Of a DNA stretch of 20,461 bases, positions 8,665 through 14,876 are shown in pieces. Position numbers and translations under genes: made by a program. The notes under the pieces were generated by a model that was given only the letters and a program-made list of their open reading frames with translations, searched no databases and was not told the DNA's origin. Each line of letters opens with the position of its first letter. The stretch's first letter is position 1. This stretch comes from Acidobacteriota bacterium (GTDB lineage: Bacteria; Acidobacteriota; Terriglobia; Terriglobales; Acidobacteriaceae), in contig JAKAAZ010000039.1 in the NCBI GenBank assembly GCA_021802085.1, positions 1 through 20,461 of the forward strand, written 5' to 3'.

Positions 8665-8837
8665 CACCCGGGCCAAAAGATGGCTTGAGTGGAGCACCGG
8701 GCAGATGGTTTCCGCACACGCGTGTGATTAAAATTCTTCGCGAAGGACAACGATTCTTGCCGCATCCCACGTCTAATGAAGCAGATTCGAGAAATCTGGA
8801 TCTATTTCCAGACCTTAGTAAATGGAGAAAGTCAACC

Positions 8838-9275
8838 ATGCGAATGCAATCGAAGGTGATCCTACGCGTAGCGTTACTGGCGCTTGTGCCTATATTCGCC
8901 ACACAGTTCTCACACGCCCAAATTACGAATGAAATTCAAGCTACCATATCTCATCCATTCGTCATCGACAACACAACACTCCCGCCGGGGAAGTACAACT
9001 TCCGCATGTTGTCCGGATCAAACCAGACGGCAATGATAGCCGCCAGCGCGGATGGAAAAACTGCAATCGAATTTACGGTCAGAAACGCTTACGACACGCA
9101 TGTTCCTCAGCACACTGAATTGATATTCAACCGGTACGACGGCAAGGAATTCTTGCACAAGATTTTTGAGGGGGGAAGGCGCAGTGGAGTGGCCGCTATA
9201 CTGGTTTCAAGAGAAGAAAGTCGCTTACAGAAAAGCGGCAAGAACGCCGTTACGCACACGGAATCTCAACCATAG
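8838..9275 (+). CDS. Small exported protein, unknown function
   Basis: This 145-residue protein has a clear signal peptide: MRMQSK, a hydrophobic run VILRVALLALVPIFA, and likely cleavage after FSHAQ. The mature part begins with ITNEIQATISHPFVI and contains NTTLPPGKYNFRML. That short beta-strand pattern recurs in small secreted acidobacterial proteins of unknown function (recalled family resemblance, not searched). The rest looks beta-rich (KTAIEFTVRNAYD, TELIFNRYDGKEFLHKIF). Start ATG 8838 is preceded by GGAG at a 10-nt spacing. The frame stays open back to 8685, but the extension has no hydrophobic start and would bury the signal peptide. The last 20 residues are polar and rich in Ser, Lys and Arg. 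It probably acts in the periplasm; no function can be assigned. Confidence 0.75.
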   Translation: MRMQSKVILRVALLALVPIFATQFSHAQITNEIQATISHPFVIDNTTLPPGKYNFRMLSGSNQTAMIAASADGKTAIEFTVRNAYDTHVPQHTELIFNRYDGKEFLHKIFEGGRRSGVAAILVSREESRLQKSGKNAVTHTESQP

Positions 9276-9374
9276 CGCTCCAGGCGCCGATAGCGAATCG
9301 TTCGAGGTGACGATCTGTACATCATCGGTTTTCAGGCGGCAGCGCAGGGGTGGATCGATCGCGAGGGAAATCAA

Positions 9375-9402
9375 CCCCACATCTCAGAAGCGAGATGTGG
9401 GG
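9375..9402. repeat. Palindromic hairpin repeat, copy with a covarying stem
   Basis: CCCCACATCTC (9375-9385) pairs perfectly with GAGATGTGGGG (9392-9402) around the same AGAAGC loop, and CACCCC follows. Compared with the 2764 and 8638 copies, AGGTCTC has become ACATCTC on the left and GAGACCT has become GAGATGT on the right. Both arms changed together so that pairing is kept, which points to selection on or copying of the hairpin rather than the bare sequence. Confidence 0.88.
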
Positions 9403-9421
9403 CACCCCAATCCTGAGGAGA

Positions 9422-9478
9422 ATGGCGGCTGTGGATCACCGCTTCTCGATCGATACGGCGTCGCTGAAGAGCGCATAG
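9422..9478 (+). pseudogene. Remnant of the 3' end of a second alcohol dehydrogenase gene
   Basis: From 9425 to the TAG at 9476, this stretch aligns without gaps to the last 54 bases of the alcohol dehydrogenase gene (8555-8608). 43 of 54 bases match by hand count. The encoded end RFSIDTASLKSA matches RFSIDMASLKSA, including the stop position. Upstream homology ends within about 25 nt of the hairpin repeat at 9375-9402. This looks like the tail of a former tandem duplicate, the rest having been lost or replaced at the repeat. It is too short to be functional. Confidence 0.75.
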
Positions 9479-9529
9479 ACACGCGGAGGGAAGATCGGAG
9501 CGGAGTGGGTAGCTTGAGGGACTGAATCC

Positions 9530-9551
9530 CAGGTCTCAGAATCGAGACCTG
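9530..9551. repeat. Palindromic hairpin repeat, shortened copy
   Basis: CAGGTCTC (9530-9537) pairs with GAGACCTG (9544-9551) around AGAATC. The usual GGGGCACC after the right arm is replaced by AAACAC. It lies downstream of both the plus-strand exported protein and the minus-strand methyltransferase, where it could also help end transcripts. Confidence 0.8.
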
Positions 9552-9609
9552 AAACACACGGCAGGTTGCGGAGTGGCCCGGAATTCGTGGGTGTGCGTTG
9601 CGCTTTGAT

Positions 9610-9680
9610 CCCACTCAAGCCAACCCGTTCGACTCGGTCGCCGCAGCGACCTCGCACAGGGTGGGCTCGAATGGGGCACC
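9610..9680. repeat. Long nested hairpin repeat
   Basis: The outer arms CCCACTCAAGCC (9610-9621) and GGCTCGAATGGG (9664-9675) are the same arms as in the 3919 repeat with small changes, and GCACC follows. The loop is expanded to 42 nt and itself contains GGTCGC, CGCA, GCGACC, giving a nested inner hairpin. It ends 21 nt before the methyltransferase stop codon and could terminate that transcript. Confidence 0.7.
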
Positions 9681-9700
9681 GGGCAAGGAACCACAGGCGC

Positions 9701-12634
9701 TCAGAACAGGGCGGGTTCGGCTGATTCTTCAAGGTCTTCGCCGCTGTCAAAGTCAGCGGAGTTGTGTTCTGCCCGTGGCGCAATATCTTTGGCATTCAAT
9801 CCTGGTTCTCTGTCGAGAAGCTCGCGGATGAAACGGATGTCTGGGATAGAAAGAACCTTGCAGAGGGCATGATCGATCTCTACGCGTACAGGGTCAGATT
9901 TGAGGTTGGCGAGAGCCTGCAATTCTGTGTTTGCAAGTGAGTCATAGGCGGCCGCCAGCATGTTGATTTGCTTCGACGACAGGGCGCGGACGTCGAGAAT
10001 CGGCATTCCTTCCCAACCTGGTTTCTTCATCTGCATCCATGCCCCTTGTGTGATTACCCTACGCCCAAAAAACAAGAGAATGGATAAGGAACTGTTGAGC
10101 CACAGGAGTAGTGCCTTTTGTTGTTTGGAGTTGACCGCATTGAGATCCAAGGCCCACCAAGTATTACCGAGAACCGGGTTTTCGAAACCTACTGCCAGCA
10201 CACGATGCGTATTTGACCGCAAGCGCTCTACGAGCAGAATTCTTCCTGCCTTGGACCATACATCCGTCGCGCTCTTGAGGTGCCTTCCTTTGGCTGCTTG
10301 TGTTCTCGCAAGCAAAACAGCATTAGGTTCCTGCGTGATCGTCAGCACTTTGTCGGATTTGTGGTCCCAAAACGCTGGATATGGAGACCAGTCGTTCTTA
10401 GAGACTTCAAACGCATCGTGAATGTCGCGCCGATCATAGCCAAGACCCCCTAAGGCGTCCAAACGGCACACTGGAATGGTGAACGTTTGCGAGATTCCAG
10501 GAACACGACCTTTCCCGCGCTCGAAGCTCCAACACGCACGTAGCAATTCACTCTGCGCGAAAAGAGCGCCCGTCCAATTCTCCCTTTCCCTTGCTGGCGG
10601 TACTGTAACAACTTCGCCAAGCTTATCGTCAGTTCCACGAATAGTCGTGATGCCCGCACCCTCTATCGTTACGGGTTCCTTGAGCTGGATGATGCGATTG
10701 GCGAGGTCAAGTGCTTCGTGGATCGTGCGTGGGTTGCGCCAAAGGCTGATGTAGGTAGTGCGACCAGGCTGCTCCTCTTGATCGAGCTTTCGAGCGATGA
10801 AGAGGATTTCGGACAGGTCAGTATTTTCAGAGAAATTAGGCCGCTCCGCATCGTGACTCGATATGACGGTTTCCAGATGGTAACGTTCGGCGATGAGTTT
10901 TCGGGTATCTCCCCACGCCTCGCCTGAGACAAGGGCTGCCGGAAGCACGAAGGCGAGCCGTCCTCCAGTCTTGAGACATCGGTCGGCTAGAGCGACGAAT
11001 ACACTCCCCAGCCCTGCTGTTGCGCTCGCGCCGATTTGTTTGACGCGGCGCTTGAGTTCCTTTTGGAGGAGCCCCCGCTCATCTGGCAGAGAGCCAAATA
11101 ACAAATTGCCGCCCACGCTCCGGACGAAGGGCGGATTCATCACGCACAGGTCCAGCCTCGGCACAACCGCATTACCCGAGCGAGAAGACGCGGCACCAGT
11201 CTGTACATCCTCGCTGTGAGTGTAATCAAGAGCCATCTGCGTCCTGATTTCGGTTCCAATAAGAAAATCCAAGCTGCCAAGTTTTGCTATGCCACGATCA
11301 AGGCCTAACGGCATCACATACAGCGCCATCCGCACAAAGGCAACTTCTGGGGCCAGCATGGCCAGAGTAGATGCCGTCAGATGCACTGCCGAGGGAAGCA
11401 CATCGTAGCCATGCAGAACGTTTTCCATCAGCGTGCGATGCAGCGTGGTCATGTCTTTGATGTCCAACGGGAGATCGTGGTCTGCACGCTCGCGAATATA
11501 GATGTCCGATAAAGCCTGTGCACTGGCCATCAGGAGCGTTCCGGTACCACAGGCCAGGTCAGCAACTTTGAAAGATGACAACTCCGCAGGGTCGCTAAAA
11601 TCTTGATTCCATTTCGCCGCGATCGTCAGCTTCATCAGCAGAGTAGCTGCGGAGACGGAAGTGTAATAGGTCCCGAGATATTTAGCTTCATGAAGAAGCC
11701 AGTGATAAATGCGGCCCATCAAATCATGTCTTAATGCCGCTTGTTTCGAGCAAATCGATATGGCTTGCGACAGCAAAGCGCACGTGGCAATGGCGGAGTT
11801 CCCATCGATTGGGAGTTCGTTCAACACCCTTTCGCCGAGCTGGAAGATAGGGACGTAGTTTATGTTTTCCCAAATCCATTTCCAGTGTTTTGCGGTTGCT
11901 CCCACTGGGTCCTTTTCATTGTCGAGTTTTCGCAGGGACGAAATGCGGCCATCTGTCCCCGCGAGTTGCTCCTGGAAGATGAAGGCATTTGCCAGTACCA
12001 AGGCCGACACCTTGGCCGCAGTTTCCCTGCGCAATTGAGCCTTTTCGGATACTTCGCCCTTGGGCGGATATATACCTAGGATTTGGGACAGTCGGTCACA
12101 TGAACCCTTCTGCCCCATCCACAATTTAGCTACAGCCACTAGGTGCACGGACAACGATTTAGCAGTTTGCTCAACAATGTCATCTTTTGTAAGAGCTTCC
12201 TGTGCACGCCGCAAAGCATCCATCAGTGAAGCGGGAGTTCCTTCAAACCACTCCGGCGATTCGTCGGCTTCAGCGACAATCCGAAATTTCAAAAGTGACG
12301 TGCGAAGGACTGCTGAGACCTTGGTCGTCGGTGTGCTGCGAAGAGGAACGGGGTAGACGACAGCGGCTGCAATATGGGCAATGCCGCTGCGTACACGGTT
12401 CCGAGCGTCCGATAGGACAACTTGTTCGGCCCCTGGGTGATCCGCAAGCTTCCCTTCGATTACCACTCGAAGCCCGCGGAGTTGAAACATCACATCCGGA
12501 CGGTGTTTGCCGTGGACGTGAATGGTTTCGGCATCAGCAGTGACCCCAAGCCTTGAAATCAGGATTGCGAGTTGGGTATTGATTACCTCTTCCCGATTTC
12601 TTTGTCCCGGCATGTTTCTGGATTGTCTCGACAT
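9701..12634 (-). CDS. N6-adenine DNA methyltransferase with PD-(D/E)XK-like N-terminus (possible type IIG-like restriction-modification enzyme)
   Basis: This 977-residue protein transfers methyl groups from S-adenosylmethionine to adenine in DNA. The N6-adenine methylase core is clear: YLGTYYTS at 319-326, SAM motif I VADLACGTGT at 357-366, GYDVLPSAV near 409-417, and catalytic NPPF at 500-503. A target-recognition-like C-terminal half follows (VLGNTWW, WMQMKKPGWEGMPILD). The first 100 residues carry a helix with REE, then RPD (Asp47) and VVIEGKL (Glu60, Lys62), spaced as in PD-(D/E)XK nucleases; this suggests a one-chain restriction-modification enzyme, but the nuclease call is tentative. 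No separate specificity, endonuclease or helicase gene is adjacent. Base composition looks less GC-rich than the flanking genes, consistent with horizontal transfer. The ATG at 12634 lacks a strong ribosome binding site; ATG at codon 8 is an alternative. It starts 85 bp after mlaF on the same strand. Confidence 0.87.
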   Translation of the reverse strand: MSRQSRNMPGQRNREEVINTQLAILISRLGVTADAETIHVHGKHRPDVMFQLRGLRVVIEGKLADHPGAEQVVLSDARNRVRSGIAHIAAAVVYPVPLRSTPTTKVSAVLRTSLLKFRIVAEADESPEWFEGTPASLMDALRRAQEALTKDDIVEQTAKSLSVHLVAVAKLWMGQKGSCDRLSQILGIYPPKGEVSEKAQLRRETAAKVSALVLANAFIFQEQLAGTDGRISSLRKLDNEKDPVGATAKHWKWIWENINYVPIFQLGERVLNELPIDGNSAIATCALLSQAISICSKQAALRHDLMGRIYHWLLHEAKYLGTYYTSVSAATLLMKLTIAAKWNQDFSDPAELSSFKVADLACGTGTLLMASAQALSDIYIRERADHDLPLDIKDMTTLHRTLMENVLHGYDVLPSAVHLTASTLAMLAPEVAFVRMALYVMPLGLDRGIAKLGSLDFLIGTEIRTQMALDYTHSEDVQTGAASSRSGNAVVPRLDLCVMNPPFVRSVGGNLLFGSLPDERGLLQKELKRRVKQIGASATAGLGSVFVALADRCLKTGGRLAFVLPAALVSGEAWGDTRKLIAERYHLETVISSHDAERPNFSENTDLSEILFIARKLDQEEQPGRTTYISLWRNPRTIHEALDLANRIIQLKEPVTIEGAGITTIRGTDDKLGEVVTVPPARERENWTGALFAQSELLRACWSFERGKGRVPGISQTFTIPVCRLDALGGLGYDRRDIHDAFEVSKNDWSPYPAFWDHKSDKVLTITQEPNAVLLARTQAAKGRHLKSATDVWSKAGRILLVERLRSNTHRVLAVGFENPVLGNTWWALDLNAVNSKQQKALLLWLNSSLSILLFFGRRVITQGAWMQMKKPGWEGMPILDVRALSSKQINMLAAAYDSLANTELQALANLKSDPVRVEIDHALCKVLSIPDIRFIRELLDREPGLNAKDIAPRAEHNSADFDSGEDLEESAEPALF

Positions 12635-12719
12635 ATCGTCATGTTCAATATAGCCGCTTTGATTGGCTACTCGAAATCAACTGCGTCGACGGAAACAAAA
12701 AATGGAAGGGGAAGCGGAG

Positions 12720-13562
12720 TTACTGCGCGAGGTATTGCTGGATGTAGGGGTCTTTGGAGCGGAGGAGATCGACGAGGGAGCCGAGGAAGGCGATGCGGCC
12801 GTCTTTCAGCACCATGATGGTGGTGTTGGGATCGACGCCGTCGTTCTCGATGCGCTCCATGCGATTCTCCTTGAGGTTGAAGCGGTGGGTGGCGAGCGTG
12901 AAGGCGTCCTGCAGGCGATGGGTGACCAGCAGTGCGGTGCTTTCGTACACGTCGCGCTGCTTCATGACCAGCTCAATGATGGTGGTGGACGTGATGGGGT
13001 CGAGGCCGCCGGTGGGCGAGTCGTAGAGGAAGAGCTTGGGCTGCGTGATGATGGCGCGGGCGATGGCGACGCGGCGCTTCATGCCGCCGGATAGCTCGTC
13101 GGGAAATTTGTCGATCACATCCTCGAGTTCCACAAATCGCAGACATTCGAGGACGCGGCGAGTGATGTCTTCCTCGTTGTCATGCTCTTCGAGCAAGCGA
13201 TAGGAGACGTTGTCGCGCACGGAAAGAGAGTCGAACAGGGCACTCTCCTGAAAGACCATGCCAATGTGGCCGCGGAAGGCGAACAGCTCTTCCTGGGAGA
13301 GGGTATTGATGTCCTGACCGAAGAGCCGGACACGACCGGCGTCGGGTGGAATGAGGCCATTGGCCAGCTTGAGGAGGATGCTTTTTCCGCCTCCGGCAGG
13401 GCCAAGGATGATGCACATCTCCCCGGAGCGCGCCTGGAAGCTGATGTCGAGCAGAACGGAATGGCCGTCGAAGCCGATGGAAACATGCTCAAAGGAGACG
13501 ACGGGCTGGGTGGGATCGGTGAGAGCGAGGTCCGGGAACGGGATGGTTTGCGCGGTGGACAT
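12720..13562 (-). CDS. mlaF: MlaF-type ABC transporter ATPase (phospholipid/MCE transport)
   Basis: This 280-residue ATP-binding subunit would power an MlaE-type permease moving phospholipid or another hydrophobic substrate between the membranes. Visible motifs are Walker A GPAGGGKS (54-61), Q-loop VFQESALF (Gln105), signature LSGGMKRR (from 157), D-loop GGLDP, and switch His215 in LVTHR. Walker B reads LFLYDSPTGGLDP, so Ser182 stands where the catalytic glutamate normally is. A stretch of about 20 residues after THR (ATHRFNLKENRMERIENDG) is longer than in E. coli MlaF. The ATG at 13562 gives a normal start at MSTAQTIPF. The frame is open upstream to 13802, but that extension crosses the inserted element at 13591-13865. 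The ribosome binding site is weak (CAAGA). The mlaE gene lies upstream on the same strand; no mlaD/MCE gene follows in this window. Confidence 0.88.
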   Translation of the reverse strand: MSTAQTIPFPDLALTDPTQPVVSFEHVSIGFDGHSVLLDISFQARSGEMCIILGPAGGGKSILLKLANGLIPPDAGRVRLFGQDINTLSQEELFAFRGHIGMVFQESALFDSLSVRDNVSYRLLEEHDNEEDITRRVLECLRFVELEDVIDKFPDELSGGMKRRVAIARAIITQPKLFLYDSPTGGLDPITSTTIIELVMKQRDVYESTALLVTHRLQDAFTLATHRFNLKENRMERIENDGVDPNTTIMVLKDGRIAFLGSLVDLLRSKDPYIQQYLAQ

Positions 13563-13590
13563 TCTTGTATGGTCCGAAAAGTTCTCTAGC

Positions 13591-13865
13591 GGATTTACAG
13601 TTTGTATAGTCGTTTGTGGTGGAGAATGCAGAAAATATCCGCATCGTACACGCCGCCATCGCCCTCTGGATTTTTCGGTCGTCGCCGCGACCTCAGAATG
13701 ACTCCTCTGATTTTGAAACCAGTATCTGTAAATTCGCTCGAAAGCATTTTCGCCGTTACTGTGGCACGGGCACCCGGCGATTATTGCGGCCTCGAGCGGC
13801 ATGGCTAAGCCATGCCCTGATACAAAGCATCCTGATGAAACAAACTCTACGCAAACTGTAAATCC
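13591..13865. mobile_element. 275-bp MITE-like element with terminal inverted repeats and target duplication
   Basis: The left end GGATTTACAGTTTG (13591-13604) is the exact reverse complement of the right end CAAACTGTAAATCC (13852-13865); with the adjoining TAG the match is 17 of 19. The directly flanking 8 bp, TCTCTAGC, are repeated at 13583-13590 and 13866-13873, as expected of a target-site duplication. It has no transposase frame, so it must have been moved in trans. The interior holds the 'SAAKNP'-type core (13643-13738), shared with 17216-17303, and a 19-nt palindrome, GGCATGGCT, A, AGCCATGCC. The right target copy overlaps the mlaE stop codon and preserves it. The element separates mlaE from mlaF and fills the whole 306-bp gap. 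Confidence 0.85.
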
Positions 13866-13868
13866 TCT

Positions 13869-14636
13869 CTAGCGCCCAAAGAGATCGATAGTTAAGCGGC
13901 TGATCAGGAAATCGCTGAAGATGATCAATACCGAACTGACGACGACGGCTTGGGTGGTGGAACGGCCCACGCCTTGCGTGCCGCCGCGGGTGGACATGCC
14001 GAAATAGCAGCCCACCGTGGCGATGATGAACCCGAAGAGGAGGGGCTTGACCAGACCTTCCAGGATGTCTGGAAAGCGAAGCGACTGGTAGGCCATGTGG
14101 AAGTACTGGGAAGCATCGATGCCCATGGTGCTCGCGATCCACCCGCCTCCCATCGTTCCGAGGCTGTCGGAAATGATGGTGAGGAAGACGAGCATGACGA
14201 TGGTGGAAAGCACTCGGGGCGTGACCAGCTTCTTCAGCGGGTCGACGCCGAGGGCGCGCATGGCATCGATTTGCTCGGTGACCTGCATGGAGCCGAGTTC
14301 GCTGGCCATGCCGGAGGCGTTGCGGCCGGAGACCATGAGGCCGGTCAGCACGGGACCCAGTTCTTTGATCATGGAGAGACTGACCAGCTCCCCGGTAACG
14401 GCCTTGGCGCCAAACTGCGCCAGGGTGGTGGCGGAGTTGAGGGCCAGTACGCCGCCGGTAAAGAAGCCGGTGAGAATGACGATGGGAACGGAGCCGAAGC
14501 CGATCAGATCGGCCTGGGTGTAGAGGTCTGCCCAGTAAAAAGGCTGACGAAACACATTTGTGAGGGCCATCCAGGAGAGAAGGGAATACTCCTGCACAGC
14601 CAGGACCTTTTCTCGGACGAACTCGCCGATCTGCAT
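13869..14636 (-). CDS. mlaE: MlaE family ABC transporter permease
   Basis: This inner-membrane permease has 255 residues and, with MlaF and an MCE-domain protein, would move phospholipids or other hydrophobic molecules across the envelope. Family features are visible in order: an amphipathic N-terminus; a hydrophobic segment with VPIVILTGFFTGGVLAL; the conserved cytoplasmic block RNASGMASELGSM followed by VTEQIDAMRALGVDP; and hydrophobic segments near VMLVFLTIISD, LLFGFIIATVGCYFG and AVVVSSVLIIFSDFLI. Length is normal. The ATG at 14636 is the only sensible start; its ribosome binding site is weak. The TAG stop at 13869-13871 lies inside the 8-bp duplication made by the adjacent insertion. The gene was probably co-transcribed with mlaF before that insertion. 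Repeat hairpins separate it from the upstream peptidase gene. Confidence 0.92.
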   Translation of the reverse strand: MQIGEFVREKVLAVQEYSLLSWMALTNVFRQPFYWADLYTQADLIGFGSVPIVILTGFFTGGVLALNSATTLAQFGAKAVTGELVSLSMIKELGPVLTGLMVSGRNASGMASELGSMQVTEQIDAMRALGVDPLKKLVTPRVLSTIVMLVFLTIISDSLGTMGGGWIASTMGIDASQYFHMAYQSLRFPDILEGLVKPLLFGFIIATVGCYFGMSTRGGTQGVGRSTTQAVVVSSVLIIFSDFLISRLTIDLFGR

Positions 14637-14744
14637 ATTGGCATTATGGCATCTGGAGCGCGATTGGCCTAGAAAATGGCGAATCTTGCGCGAAAGGACA
14701 CTTCGGCATCTTCACCGTTACCGCACTGTGATCTGGATCGCGTC

Positions 14745-14774
14745 CCACCCTTTCGCAAATGCGCAAAAGGATGG
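14745..14774. repeat. Hairpin repeat, CCACCCTTT type
   Basis: CCACCCTTT (14745-14753) pairs with AAAGGATGG (14766-14774) with one mismatch, and an inner CGC/GCG pair surrounds AAAT. It is a different stem sequence from the AGGTCTC family but has the same layout and setting. A stray TCCCACCCTATA at 17151-17162 may be half of another copy. Confidence 0.6.
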
Positions 14775-14800
14775 ACACTCGAAGTTCGCCGGTCTAAAAT

Positions 14801-14826
14801 CCCAGGTCTCAAAATCGAGACCTGGA
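14801..14826. repeat. Palindromic hairpin repeat, AGGTCTC family
   Basis: CCCAGGTCTC (14801-14810) pairs with GAGACCTGG (14817-14825) around the loop AAAATC, and AGCACCC follows. It lies 27 nt after the CCACCCTTT hairpin, in the 240-bp gap between the peptidase and mlaE genes. The two hairpins together may reduce read-through from the peptidase gene. Confidence 0.85.
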
Positions 14827-14876
14827 GCACCCGCCGATCAGGAGGGCTACGCTCAGAATGACTCATCTCGTTATAG

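Larger units (their letters stand above)
9276..9700. other. Gene-free decayed strip with repeats and a gene remnant
   Basis: These 425 bases between the exported protein and the 3' end of the methyltransferase gene carry no convincing gene. They contain three hairpin repeats (9375, 9530, 9610) and the alcohol dehydrogenase 3' remnant. A 119-codon open frame from 9166 overlaps the exported protein gene and runs across a repeat, so I do not believe it is coding. Confidence 0.7.

Noticed and set aside
9166..9525. 119-codon frame after the exported protein
   Set aside because: It overlaps the exported protein gene in another frame and crosses a palindromic repeat. There is no ribosome binding site or recognisable motif.
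13563..13802. 80-codon N-terminal extension of mlaF
   Set aside because: It lies almost wholly inside the inserted MITE-like element. The frame is open by chance, and the conserved protein begins at or after 13562.
13950..14672. 240-codon plus-strand frame opposite mlaE
   Set aside because: It is rich in Gly, His, Glu and Asp with no hydrophobic or domain pattern, and is the mirror of a well-conserved permease gene.
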